Below the pieces are notes generated by a model. That model ran no database searches. It saw only the letters and a list, made by a program, of their open reading frames with translations, and was not told the origin of the DNA. A stretch of 64,000 nucleotides of DNA from Eubacterium sp. 1001713B170207_170306_E7 (GTDB lineage: Bacteria; Bacillota; Clostridia; Eubacteriales; Eubacteriaceae). Of this stretch, positions 1 through 7,045 are shown one piece after another. Where the stretch lies: positions 372,001-436,000 of the forward strand of contig NZ_JADMVE010000002.1 of the NCBI RefSeq assembly GCF_015547515.1, written 5' to 3'. The stretch's first letter is position 1; each line of letters begins with the position of its first letter. The position numbers and the translations under genes were made by a program.

Positions 1-480
1 GGGCTCATCGCCACCACCGCCACGGTCAAAAACGGTACCTATGAGCACATTCTGTCCGGACACACCCAGGCGGTCCGCTATATTACCCAGGGGACCCGCA
101 CCCTGGCCAACGTGATCAACAATCACCCGGGTGAGCTGGTGCTGCTGCGCCAGAATATTAAAGAGGCCATCGATCCTATTTTTGAAAGAGAACGGATCAG
201 AGCCCTGCTCTTGGGGTGTACCCACTTTCCCATTGTGCGCAAAACCATTGAGGAGATGTACCCCTGCCTCAGCATCATCGACCCGGCCGACAAGCAGATC
301 ACCCTGCTGAAGGAATACCTGAAGAAAAACGACGCCTTTAACGAAAGCCAGTACGATGGCGTGACCCGCATCTGCGCCACCGGCGCGGCAAGGGACTATA
401 CGATCTTTGAGAACATGATCGACCAGCTGGCCCTTGGCTGCAATGAGCTGACCCTGGAAAAGCTGGATATTGACGAATAA
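1..480 (+). CDS. murI: Glutamate racemase, C-terminal part (5' end outside window)
   Basis: Converts L-glutamate to D-glutamate for peptidoglycan synthesis in the cytoplasm. The frame is open from base 1 to the TAA at 478-480, so only about 159 C-terminal residues are present. The family signatures ATVKNGTYE near the left edge and LLLGCTHFPIV (bases 211-243), which holds the second catalytic cysteine, are visible. The first catalytic cysteine lies off the window. The stop is 29 bp before the trpS start with no terminator seen between them, so the two may be cotranscribed. Base composition is GC-rich like trpS and unlike the phage region to the right, which marks this as core chromosome. Confidence 0.93.
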   Translation, partial: GLIATTATVKNGTYEHILSGHTQAVRYITQGTRTLANVINNHPGELVLLRQNIKEAIDPIFERERIRALLLGCTHFPIVRKTIEEMYPCLSIIDPADKQITLLKEYLKKNDAFNESQYDGVTRICATGAARDYTIFENMIDQLALGCNELTLEKLDIDE

Positions 481-509
481 AACTTTTGAATCCATTAGGA
501 GGAGCATCT

Positions 510-1514
510 ATGGAAACACCAGAAAAAAAAATTGTATACAGCGGCATACAGCCGTCCGGAACCTTTACCATCGGCAATTATTTCGGCGCCATGAAGAACT
601 GGGTGCCCATGCAGGAGGCCTATGACTGCCTGTACTGCGTGGTCGATCTGCACGCCATTACCGTGCCGCAGGTTCCAGCGGATTTAAGACGCCGCACCTA
701 CGAATCCCTGGCCATTTTGATGGCTGTGGGCATCGATCCGGACAAATCCATCCTGTATGTGCAGTCCCACGTACCAGCCCACACCGAGCTGACCTGGATA
801 CTTAACTGCTTCAGCTACATGGGTGAGCTGAGCCGTATGACCCAGTATAAGGACAAATCCAAAAAGCAAGGCAACAACATCCGCGTCGGCCTTTTTGACT
901 ACCCGGTTCTGATGGCGGCCGATATCCTGCTGTACCAGTCCGATCTGGTACCAGTCGGCAACGACCAGAAGCAGCATGTCGAGCTGGCAAGAGACATCGC
1001 CTCACGGTTTAACCAGCAGTTCAGTCCAACCTTTAAGCTGCCCGAGCCCTATTTTGGCGAAACCGGCGCGCGCATCATGAGCCTACAGGAGCCCGGCAAA
1101 AAGATGTCCAAATCCGATGAGAATGTCAACGGCTTTGTGTCGCTTTTGGACGATCCGGACACGATTATCCGCAAATTCAAGCGCGCAGTCACCGATTCCG
1201 ATACCGAGGTCCGCCACGACCGCGCCAATAAGCCCGGTGTCTCCAACCTGATGGAAATCTATAACTGCACCACTGGCCGCAGCCTCGAAGAAATCCAGAA
1301 GGAGTTCGAGGGCAGGGGCTATGGCGATTTCAAGCTGGCCGTTGGCGAAAGCGTGGCCGAAACCCTGCGCCCCATCCAGGCCGAATATAAACGTCTGCTG
1401 GCCGATAAGGGCTATCTGGAAAGCGTCATGAAGCAAAACGCCGAGAGAGCCTCAAGGATGGCCTATAAAACCCTCATGAAGGTCCGTAAAAAGGCCGGGT
1501 TTATTAATCTGTAA
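510..1514 (+). CDS. trpS: Tryptophanyl-tRNA synthetase
   Basis: Class I aminoacyl-tRNA synthetase that charges tRNA-Trp. The HIGH-equivalent TIGN lies near residues 20-23 after SGIQPSG, and the KMSKS loop (GKKMSKSD) lies near residue 197. Length is 334 residues, normal for the bacterial enzyme. I chose ATG 510 over the in-frame ATG at 486 because AGGAGG sits at 497-502, 7 bp upstream of 510, and the protein then begins METPEKKIVYSG as the family does. It follows murI and ends at a strong terminator. It may matter that two nearby genes (3139-3744 and 10646-11044) contain TGA codons at tryptophan positions, but this enzyme itself looks ordinary. Confidence 0.96.
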   Translation: METPEKKIVYSGIQPSGTFTIGNYFGAMKNWVPMQEAYDCLYCVVDLHAITVPQVPADLRRRTYESLAILMAVGIDPDKSILYVQSHVPAHTELTWILNCFSYMGELSRMTQYKDKSKKQGNNIRVGLFDYPVLMAADILLYQSDLVPVGNDQKQHVELARDIASRFNQQFSPTFKLPEPYFGETGARIMSLQEPGKKMSKSDENVNGFVSLLDDPDTIIRKFKRAVTDSDTEVRHDRANKPGVSNLMEIYNCTTGRSLEEIQKEFEGRGYGDFKLAVGESVAETLRPIQAEYKRLLADKGYLESVMKQNAERASRMAYKTLMKVRKKAGFINL

Positions 1515-1522
1515 AATAAAAG

Positions 1523-1553
1523 GAACATACGCCAGAAGCGTATGTTCTTTTTT
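1523..1553 (+). terminator. Rho-independent terminator of trpS
   Basis: A perfect 10-bp stem GAACATACGC (1523-1532) / GCGTATGTTC (1538-1547) with a 5-base loop is followed by six T. It lies 8 bases after the trpS stop and should end the murI-trpS transcript. Confidence 0.93.
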
Positions 1554-1580
1554 GTTTTGTATTATATTGGCTTGTATGTT
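1552..1580 (+). promoter_or_regulatory. Promoter of the small toxin gene
   Basis: TTGTTT (1552-1557), a 17-bp spacer and TATGTT (1575-1580) form a plausible sigma-A promoter directly behind the trpS terminator. Transcription would start near 1587 and leave a leader of about 75 bases before the toxin start codon. Confidence 0.5.
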
Positions 1581-1662
1581 AAAATAAGCAAGAGTAATCG
1601 CAATCGGGATAGTGTTGCCTTCGGCCTTTGAATTTAAGATTCGAAGAAAGGAGGCGTTGCTT

Positions 1663-1758
1663 ATGAGTATTTACGAAATGCTATCACTATTGGTAGCAGG
1701 CTGTGGGCTCTTAGTAGCGGTTCTTTCTTATCTAAACGATAAAAAGAACAAAAAATAA
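1663..1758 (+). CDS. Small hydrophobic peptide, holin-like type I toxin family
   Basis: A 31-residue peptide beginning MSIYEMLSLL with one hydrophobic membrane segment (residues 6-23) and a charged tail NDKKNKK. The pattern short N-terminus, YEmLsL, glycine-containing membrane helix, lysine tail is that of the putative holin-like toxin (Hol_Tox) peptides of Bacillota, which belong with Fst/TxpA-type type I toxins and act on the membrane. A ribosome site AAAGGAGG (1647-1654) precedes ATG 1663. A near-consensus minus-strand promoter at 1852-1880 faces it, as expected for an antisense antitoxin RNA. Toxicity is inferred and the family call rests on pattern recognition only. Confidence 0.7.
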   Translation: MSIYEMLSLLVAGCGLLVAVLSYLNDKKNKK

Positions 1759-1845
1759 AAACGACACTACCCCCAAGTTTTGACCGACGAAAGGGTAGTG
1801 AAGTCCATCATTACGAGGCAACCGCCTTGCTACGATTACTCTTCT
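1752..1845 (-). ncRNA. Candidate antisense antitoxin RNA to the small toxin mRNA
   Basis: On the minus strand TTGAAT (bases 1880-1875) and TATAAT (1857-1852) are separated by exactly 17 bp, a near-consensus promoter with start near 1845. The hairpin CACTACCC (1765-1772) / GGGTAGTG (1793-1800), followed on this strand by a T-rich run (1761-1752), would end a transcript of about 95 bases. It would be complementary to the 3' part of any toxin mRNA reaching the plus-strand terminator at 1860-1900. The sequence AGAGTAATCG occurs at 1591-1600 and, inverted, at 1833-1842, so both RNAs start with related sequence. Confidence 0.6.
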
Positions 1846-1859
1846 ACCCATATTATACC

Positions 1860-1900
1860 CCGCTGTGCCTGAAAATTCAAGCACAGCGGTTTTCTTTTTA
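1860..1900 (+). terminator. Terminator of the toxin transcript
   Basis: Stem CCGCTGTGC (1860-1868) / GCACAGCGG (1881-1889) is followed by TTTTCTTTTT. It acts in the plus direction and so would end the toxin mRNA at about 310 bases. Its loop contains the -35 hexamer of the opposing antisense promoter. Confidence 0.8.
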
Positions 1901-1903
1901 AGG

Positions 1904-2473
1904 TTATTCCCACAATTCCACATGCACATAGCCGCTCTCGTAATAGGGCAGCACGCCCAGCCCGCAGTTTTCTGCCGTTTCGGCAAGCGTTGCCACCGAA
2001 ACCCCCGGGCAGTAGAGGTCTGCGGCGTGTCCGCTCAGGTGCCAGGAGTGCGGGATACCGCCCACCTCGGCGTTGCGCTCGGGACAGCGGACGCCAGAGG
2101 TGATGATCACGGGCCGGTTAAGCTGGCAGCGCAGGGCCTCGATGCGTTCCAGCAGCTCGGGCGACATCTGCGCCGGCCATCCGTCACAGTAGCCGCCGCA
2201 GTCGCAGGCATACTCCGACATCCGAAAATGGCCGGAGGCCTGGGGTTCCCGGTTTTCTGGCGCGTGGGGGATTACGTCCGGCGGGGGATCGTCTGGCGCT
2301 GCCTCCTGAGACCCGGGCTCTGGCGTCTCTTCCGCTGTGGGGGGAGCAGCCGTCTGCGGCGGAGATACGTCCGGCGGAGTGACCGCTGCCGGAATGGGCA
2401 GTGAGGCGGTAAAGATCAGGCTGACCACGAGGGTGGTGAGGATCAGCGCGCCGCCTGTTTTTTTATAGCGCAT
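1904..2473 (-). CDS. Membrane-anchored M15-family peptidoglycan peptidase
   Basis: A 189-residue protein with an N-terminal membrane segment or signal anchor (about residues 8-27), a proline/glutamate-rich linker to about residue 75, and a C-terminal peptidase M15 domain (Peptidase_M15_3 or VanY-like, zinc D,D-carboxypeptidase or endopeptidase). The zinc motif SWHLSGHAADLY and the second histidine in YVHVELWE near the end are present. Such domains occur as phage endolysins and wall hydrolases. A minus-strand ribosome site AAAGGAG lies just before the start. It is the last gene of the minus-strand set holding DUF2922, DUF1659 and a sigma factor, so it may be the lytic or wall-remodelling product of that cluster. 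Confidence 0.8.
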   Translation of the reverse strand: MRYKKTGGALILTTLVVSLIFTASLPIPAAVTPPDVSPPQTAAPPTAEETPEPGSQEAAPDDPPPDVIPHAPENREPQASGHFRMSEYACDCGGYCDGWPAQMSPELLERIEALRCQLNRPVIITSGVRCPERNAEVGGIPHSWHLSGHAADLYCPGVSVATLAETAENCGLGVLPYYESGYVHVELWE

Positions 2474-2520
2474 ACCAAACTCCTTTCAGTAAAAAAAGCG
2501 GCCGGCTGGCCGCTTGAAAA

Positions 2521-2763
2521 CTATACTTCCGCATCCACGACGGGAACGTCGGTTTTGGTGGTTTCCACCTTCACGGCCCCGGCGACCTTGACCAGGCCCA
2601 CGCCGTCCGGAAGAAAAATATCCTGAGCCAGAATAGCCGCTGCGCCGGTCTTGATTTCGGCGTCGGTAATATCCGCTCTGTAATCCGGGATGGTCATATT
2701 GTGGGTTTTACCATCGGCCCGTTCATAACTGAGAATTAAATCCTTACTGTTTGTTGCTGCCAT
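2521..2763 (-). CDS. DUF2922 family small protein
   Basis: An 80-residue protein starting MAATNSKDLILSYE. The arrangement of a short strand-rich start, a central DITDAEIKTGAAAIL segment and a terminal valine-rich strand with VAGAVKVE matches the DUF2922 family of Bacillota, whose function is unknown. I chose the ATG at 2763 because GGAGGT lies 8 bp upstream (2776-2771 on the minus strand). The upstream in-frame ATG at 2772 falls inside that ribosome site. It lies beside a DUF1659 gene, a pairing common in Clostridia. Confidence 0.7.
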   Translation of the reverse strand: MAATNSKDLILSYERADGKTHNMTIPDYRADITDAEIKTGAAAILAQDIFLPDGVGLVKVAGAVKVETTKTDVPVVDAEV

Positions 2764-2808
2764 GTACAGCACCTCCTTGTTCTTTTAATCTGCTGGCCAA
2801 AGTGTGGG

Positions 2809-3033
2809 TTACACTTCCATCAGTTCCTCAGAAGTAACCTTCTGCTTGCGTTCTATAATGGGCTCCTGCAGTGCCGCGATGGCCTTGGCCGTGGCGTAAA
2901 AGGCCTCGTCTGTGACATCCTGGCGCACATCACCGTAGGTTTTCGTCTTTTTCACAATTTTACCCTCGCCGTTATCACCGTAATTCAGGGTGGTTTTCAT
3001 ATCGACGTCAGTAATCTGTTTTTCAATTGCCAT
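2809..3033 (-). CDS. DUF1659 family small protein
   Basis: A 74-residue protein beginning MAIEKQITDVDMKTTLNYG. The layout, with a central TKTYGDVRQDVTDEAFYATA and a C-terminal EPIIERKQKVTSEELMEV, fits DUF1659, a small protein of unknown role usually encoded beside DUF2922. The start at 3033 has AAAGGAG 8-9 bases upstream; the longer frame to 3084 has none. It is cotranscribed with DUF2922, being in the same direction with a gap of 45 bases. Confidence 0.7.
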   Translation of the reverse strand: MAIEKQITDVDMKTTLNYGDNGEGKIVKKTKTYGDVRQDVTDEAFYATAKAIAALQEPIIERKQKVTSEELMEV

Positions 3034-3138
3034 TTTCAGTCTCCTTTCGTTTGGGGGATACCTACATAATGCGAAAAAAGACAAACGCCGTTCAGATTTT
3101 TTAAAAAAAATAAAAAGCGGCCGAAACCGCTTTTACCT

Positions 3139-3744
3139 TTAAACAAAATGCGGGCTGTTGAACGCTTTTCTGAGCGCATGCAGCCCGCGCCGGTGCCAGG
3201 TGCTTACGGTATTGGGGCTCAGCCCGCGCTGCCTGGCAATTTCGGCCAGAGAGAGGCCCTCAAAGTAATGCGCCACAATAACCAGCCGGTATTGATCGGG
3301 CAGCGCCCTTACCAGGTGGCGGAGCTGGTCCGCTGCCTCCCGATGGATGAGTGTATCGTCCGCCTGGGGCGCGTCGTCTGCGATACCGTCGGCCAGAGTT
3401 CCGGCATCCGGCGCGTCGGACAAGGCAGCGTCAAGGCTGAGCGGCGTCTCCGGCGCCGGACCTTTATAAAAACGTCCCCTTTCCAGAAAGCAGTAGTTGA
3501 CCTTCAGCTGCACATATTTGCTGAAATAAATCCCCAGGGAGGCGTCAAAACACCGGATGGCCTCCAGAACGGCCAGACAGCCGTCCTGGTAGGCGTCCTC
3601 ATAGTGCTCCGGCGCGATGAGACGCTGCATGGATGACAGCACCAGCGCCCGGAAGCGCAGCACAATGGCCTCCTCGGCTCAGCGCTCGCCCTCCTGGGCG
3701 CGTTTTACCAGGCTGTTGAGCTCGGTGTATTTTTCGTTACTCAC
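3139..3744 (-). pseudogene. Sigma-70-family factor interrupted by an in-frame TGA
   Basis: The frame from GTG 3744 to 3139 encodes a sigma factor of about 200 residues. Region 2 reads HYEDAYQDGCLAVLEAI and SKYVQLKVNYCFLE, and region 4 has the helix-turn-helix LSLAEIARQRGLSPNTVSTW. Codon 22 (3681-3679) is TGA, between QEGER and AEEAIVLRF, where tryptophan would fit. The GTG at 3744 overlaps the end of the upstream gene by 8 bases, typical of translational coupling, which supports it as the ancestral start. A shortened protein could begin at GTG 3663. Elsewhere the gene uses TGG for tryptophan (STWHRR), so wholesale recoding is not supported. It may be a nonsense mutation, a sequencing error or a read-through codon. 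Confidence 0.7.
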
Positions 3745-3955
3745 GATCTGCCTCACTTTCAAAAATCACTGCGTCCTCCAGATAAAGGCCGGCAAAATGT
3801 CCGGTTACCGCTTCACGAAAGGTGTTGTAGGCGTCCTCGGCCTCCTCCGGCGTGCGCGCCCAGATATCCATATCCACAAGGGCGCCTGCCTGGATGTTAA
3901 ACAGGCGCCGGCCGGGGATCACTCCGGGTCCTTTGCCATATCGGTTTTGAATCAT
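3737..3955 (-). CDS. Hypothetical protein, 72 residues
   Basis: I do not recognise this protein. It begins MIQNRYGKGPGVIPGRRLFN and has an acidic end, FESEADRE. GGAGGT lies 5 bases before ATG 3955 on the minus strand. Its stop overlaps the GTG start of the sigma-factor gene by 8 bases, which suggests that both were translated together. It is the first gene on the left side of the provirus. Confidence 0.6.
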   Translation of the reverse strand: MIQNRYGKGPGVIPGRRLFNIQAGALVDMDIWARTPEEAEDAYNTFREAVTGHFAGLYLEDAVIFESEADRE

Positions 3956-4061
3956 AAATCACCTCCAGGAATACATAAAAAAGAAAAGTATATTAATTAA
4001 GTTTATTATTAAAGGGCGACAAATCAGGGGTTGATTCGGCCTCCTGTTCTTGGATTTTGGC

Positions 4062-4076
4062 CAAAAGCCTGCCTAA
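4062..4076 (+). repeat. Left 15-bp direct repeat (candidate attL core)
   Basis: CAAAAGCCTGCCTAA here is identical to bases 10614-10628. The two copies bracket the IS30 gene and all filamentous-phage genes, and both neighbouring half-clusters run on the minus strand. This is what integration at one site inside a former operon would leave. Confidence 0.75.
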
Positions 4077-4077
4077 G

Positions 4078-5165
4078 GTAAATGTCAAGTTTAATTGTCC
4101 GGTTTTTTAAAAAACTTATATAAAAATCGCTGAAAGGTATTCCATAAGCAATTCTTTTGAAGAGCGGTAGCCAAGTATCTTCCGGGGAAACTCATTTATT
4201 AGCTCTTGAATGTTCTGCAGTTGGGGTTCTGGTAAATGAGAGATACGATATTTTTTATTTACATACCTTCTGACAAAACGATTATAATTTTCGTTGCTTC
4301 CACGCTCCCAGGGACTGCCGGGGTGACAAAAGTATAAGGTTGTACGGCGTTTTCCCTGTGAATCAAATTCAATCAATTGATCTTTCAAAAACTCACTACC
4401 ACAATCAACGGTAATTGTATTGAAGATAAATGGAAAAAGTCGGCCAAATTTTAATTGAAGCTCGTCCAATGCTTCCTTAACCGCTTTTGGTGACTTAGAC
4501 TTGATTTTTCGGATGAACGAGAATCGGGTTAAACGCTCAGTCATAACTAAAAGGGCTGCGTTATCATCTCGCTTTGATTCGATACAATCCATCTCCCAAT
4601 TAAAAGGCGTTATACGGGCATTCACAATGTCTGGGCGTTCCTCAATACTGCGGTAGCGTTCGGGTTTATATTTTTCTCGTTTTTCAGGGTCTGGCTTACG
4701 ACGTTTGATGATGCGTTTAGATTTAATTAAAAGATTTTCGTTGGAGACGTTTTTAAAATAGTTCTTATCTAAAAGGTTATAAATGGTCGTGGTACAAACG
4801 CGACGATCAAAAAGTTTCTTGCGTTTCAAAGTTCCGGCAATAGCATCGGGTGACCAGCCATGCAGGATATACTTTTCAATGTATTTTTTTAGATTTTCAT
4901 CACCGGATACTTTAATTTTGCGCCCCTTATGGTGTTGCCTGTTTTTATACTGTTCGTGTGCTTCTTTGGAAGAATAGTGTCCTTTTTCACAACGTGCCAA
5001 TTCCCGGCGTATGGTTCTTTCAGATTTACCAAGCATTCCGGCAATACTCCGCTGTGTAAAGCCTGCTTTTGTGTAGGCTTCGATAAATTTACGCTCGTCT
5101 ATATCTAAGTGTTTAAACATGTTTATCTCTCCTTTTAACCTCAAGATTAAAATTTTAACATAAAG
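4078..5165 (-). mobile_element. IS30-family insertion sequence, approximate ends
   Basis: The left end near 4079-4102 (TGTCAAGTTTAATTGTCC) and the right end near 5139-5164 (CCTCAAGATTAAAATTTTAA) are imperfect inverted repeats bracketing the transposase gene. The ends are not certain. A second candidate partner for the left end lies at 10588-10600 (AAGCGGTCAATTA, against TAATTGTCCGGTT at 4092-4104). The transposase might therefore act on the whole provirus rather than on this segment alone. Confidence 0.5.
4116..5120 (-). CDS. IS30-family transposase
   Basis: A 334-residue DDE transposase. The N-terminal helix-turn-helix (residues about 10-45: FTQRSIAGMLGKSERTIRRE) is followed by a second DNA-binding segment and the catalytic core. 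The core has WEMDCIESKRDD (first D), ITVDCGSEFLKD (second D) and the IS30 signature HPGSPWERGSNENYN (catalytic E). It appears intact. I chose ATG 5120 because AGGAG lies upstream and the longer form adds only a leader. It sits between the left direct repeat and the phage replication gene, ending the phage gene block. It is either a later insertion or the provirus integrase; DDE transposases in inoviruses are known. Confidence 0.93.
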   Translation of the reverse strand: MFKHLDIDERKFIEAYTKAGFTQRSIAGMLGKSERTIRRELARCEKGHYSSKEAHEQYKNRQHHKGRKIKVSGDENLKKYIEKYILHGWSPDAIAGTLKRKKLFDRRVCTTTIYNLLDKNYFKNVSNENLLIKSKRIIKRRKPDPEKREKYKPERYRSIEERPDIVNARITPFNWEMDCIESKRDDNAALLVMTERLTRFSFIRKIKSKSPKAVKEALDELQLKFGRLFPFIFNTITVDCGSEFLKDQLIEFDSQGKRRTTLYFCHPGSPWERGSNENYNRFVRRYVNKKYRISHLPEPQLQNIQELINEFPRKILGYRSSKELLMEYLSAIFI

Positions 5166-5171
5166 CAGTAT

Positions 5172-5924
5172 TCAAAACGTATCTTCTATATAGTATTGTT
5201 TGAAAAATTCATAATCGTTCACAAATTGAGACTTGCTATAGCGGCCTTCAAAATCCATCTGGAAATCAATGTAGTCTTTCAAACGGCCTTGTGAGACAAG
5301 TTCAGCCGTTTTAAGGTGCCGACTGCAATAGTAAAGTTTCTGGTCGAGCTCGGTCACCGATTTGTCTAAATCCTTTGTAATATATTTTGTGATGTACATT
5401 GAAACTTTGACGGGGTCTTTCACTGCGCCCAGCGAATTGAAGCCAAAACGTTTTTGGTAAGCTGACCAGTTTAGATAACCTTTTTCGGAAAGCTCTTTAA
5501 CCGGATGCGGTTCCAAATCATCAAAGGGTAATTCTGAAAATAAACCGTGCATATGCCAATTCTTTTTATCGGCGTGAAGTTCTGGTATTAAAATGTATTT
5601 AATAGCGTAATTTGGGTATTTCCGGCGATAATTTCGGATAAACTGCCCTAAATCTTTAATAAACTTCTTAAGGTTATCCCGTTGATATTTTTGAGGGTCT
5701 AAAGTTAAAGTAACAAACCAATTCCACGGGTTACACAAAGCTTTTTCCAAAACCATTTTCTTTGATCGAGAAACGGAATTTTTAAGTTTTGTTTGATTCC
5801 CGGCTTTTCCTTTGGGGGTATGTTTCGTTGTTTTTTTACCTTTGGTGATGTTTTTGCAAATGGTAATTTTATAATAATTGTTAAACTGTTTGACCTGCAC
5901 AGCGTTTTTGATTTTGTATTGCAT
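5172..5924 (-). CDS. Rolling-circle (HUH) replication initiation protein of the filamentous phage
   Basis: About 250 residues. The HUH metal-binding motif is KNWHMHGLFSEL (HMH) near the middle, preceded by WNWFVTLTLDP (motif 1 TLT). The likely catalytic tyrosine motif is in SMYITKYITKDLDKS. This is the order of a rolling-circle Rep of the inovirus pII/phage Rep type, which nicks the double-stranded replicative form. ATG 5924 was taken; a TTG at 5933 is also possible and neither has a clear ribosome site. It follows the Zot gene by about 50 bases containing a hairpin, and its last codon is 7 bp from the IS30 end. Confidence 0.85.
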   Translation of the reverse strand: MQYKIKNAVQVKQFNNYYKITICKNITKGKKTTKHTPKGKAGNQTKLKNSVSRSKKMVLEKALCNPWNWFVTLTLDPQKYQRDNLKKFIKDLGQFIRNYRRKYPNYAIKYILIPELHADKKNWHMHGLFSELPFDDLEPHPVKELSEKGYLNWSAYQKRFGFNSLGAVKDPVKVSMYITKYITKDLDKSVTELDQKLYYCSRHLKTAELVSQGRLKDYIDFQMDFEGRYSKSQFVNDYEFFKQYYIEDTF

Positions 5925-5960
5925 TGAGTACAATGACCGTTAAGTGTTACTTATGTCAAG

Positions 5961-5978
5961 TAGGGGCTTGCGCCCCTA
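5961..5978. other. Small perfect hairpin between zot and rep
   Basis: TAGGGGC (5961-5967) and GCCCCTA (5972-5978) form a 7-bp stem with a TTGC loop overlapping the zot stop region. It may modulate read-through into rep or form part of a replication origin. Neither role can be proven from the sequence. Confidence 0.45.
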
Positions 5979-6779
5979 TTCGATTTTAAACAACTCATCG
6001 ACTAAATTTTCTGGTCTGGCGGGGCGGGCACGCCGGACGGAGGGGCCCCCCTGCGGTACCCTTCCGACCGATCGCGGCCGTCCCGCTTTTCCGGTTGATT
6101 TTAGTTTCTTTGGTGTTTTTTTCGGCTGTCGGTCTGTGGGGATAATTTCGGACTCTAGTATCTGTTTCTGAATAACCGCTGTAGGTTCAGCAACAATCTT
6201 GTGATTGAATTCAAAAAATGTATCATATAAACCTCCGTAGTATTTGCTATAAGTAAAAAAATAACTTGAGTTTTGGTCTTTGACGGCCAAATTCTTTTCA
6301 ATGGCGATAAATAATGAAAAGGGAATCAATTTGTACACCCAAAAATTTTTAGCGTTTCGGTGATGCACTTCTATTTCTGAAAGGTCTCTAATCTGTCGGT
6401 CAATCTGATGCAGGTTCTGGATAATCATGATGATTTCATAGCCGTAGTGACGGTGTTGAGCGAAAAACGATAGAAAGTCAAGACGGTCTTCGTCCATGAA
6501 GGTTCTGGCATTGAACTTAACGCTGGCTTCGTCGATCACAATCAGGGTTTGATGTTCTTTGCGCTCTTCGTGCATGGTCTGGGCAAACTGCATCAGATAT
6601 GGGACGGTAATTTTCTCGTTGGGCTGGTAAAAGAAACGACCGTTATTTTTCTTGATTTTATCCACGAGCATTGGAAAATTTGCGATCACATTTTTCCCCT
6701 CTTCAAGCCATGAACAAATGACTTTCGTGGCGTGCAGGGATTTTCCAGCGCCCGGGGTTCCGGTATAGACTTTGATCAT
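5976..6779 (-). CDS. Zot/pI-family assembly ATPase of filamentous phage
   Basis: A 267-residue P-loop ATPase of the zonular occludens toxin (PF05707)/pI family that drives filamentous-phage assembly and extrusion at the inner membrane. Walker A GTPGAGKS lies at about residues 6-13 and Walker B TLIVIDEAS near residue 90, followed by FFAQHRHYGYEIIMIIQN. AGGAGGT sits 6 bases before ATG 6779; the longer frame to 6821 lacks support. The usual internal membrane helix is suggested by the stretch YKLIPFSLFIAI. The C-terminal 40 residues are arginine/proline-rich and are encoded by a sharply GC-rich patch unlike the rest of the phage. It overlaps neither neighbour. Confidence 0.9.
   Translation of the reverse strand: MIKVYTGTPGAGKSLHATKVICSWLEEGKNVIANFPMLVDKIKKNNGRFFYQPNEKITVPYLMQFAQTMHEERKEHQTLIVIDEASVKFNARTFMDEDRLDFLSFFAQHRHYGYEIIMIIQNLHQIDRQIRDLSEIEVHHRNAKNFWVYKLIPFSLFIAIEKNLAVKDQNSSYFFTYSKYYGGLYDTFFEFNHKIVAEPTAVIQKQILESEIIPTDRQPKKTPKKLKSTGKAGRPRSVGRVPQGGPSVRRARPARPENLVDELFKIE
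6020..6090. other. GC-rich palindromic patch at the 3' end of zot
   Basis: About 70 bases of very high GC content in an AT-rich phage. It includes the palindrome GGGGCCCC and the outer pair GGACGG (6034-6039) / CCGTCC (6077-6083 region). The patch can fold strongly as single-stranded DNA or RNA. It may be an origin or packaging structure, or a foreign insert that rewrote the Zot tail. Confidence 0.35.
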
Positions 6780-6790
6780 ATAAAAACCTC

Positions 6791-7045
6791 CTATTCCAAT
6801 TTTAAAATGTGTAAAATCCATTTAAGGAACTTATAGCCGACCACAACCACCGCCCAGCCTAAAAGGACGGGTATGATTAAATTTAAGGGGATAATATAAT
6901 TGATATAGCCTAAATATTGGGTTGGGATTTCCAGACTTAAATTTTTAAAAGGGCTGGTCGGCAGAATATTGACAATCCATGTGATCACACCGCATATCAA
7001 TGTAATAAAGAAATTTATAATCATAATAAAGAAGTCGGCAATCAA
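6791..7045 (-). CDS. pVI-like minor coat protein (small membrane protein)
   Basis: An 84-residue protein with hydrophobic segments at about residues 5-28 and 48-72, beginning MIADFFIMIINFF. Its place between the pIII-like and Zot genes and its size match M13 gene VI. The start overlaps the stop of the pIII-like gene by 4 bases, indicating coupled translation. It is assigned by position and topology, not by a sequence motif. Confidence 0.65.
   Translation of the reverse strand: MIADFFIMIINFFITLICGVITWIVNILPTSPFKNLSLEIPTQYLGYINYIIPLNLIIPVLLGWAVVVVGYKFLKWILHILKLE

Noticed and set aside
1083..1436. Minus-strand open frame within trpS
   Set aside because: Shadow of the synthetase coding sequence, no start signals.
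4062..4076. dif-type XerCD integration site for the filamentous provirus
   Set aside because: The repeat lacks the two 11-bp arms and central spacer of the Bacillota dif consensus.
5976..6779. Zot as an enterotoxin or virulence factor
   Set aside because: The toxin name is historical; context with coat, pIII-like and Rep genes shows a phage assembly ATPase.
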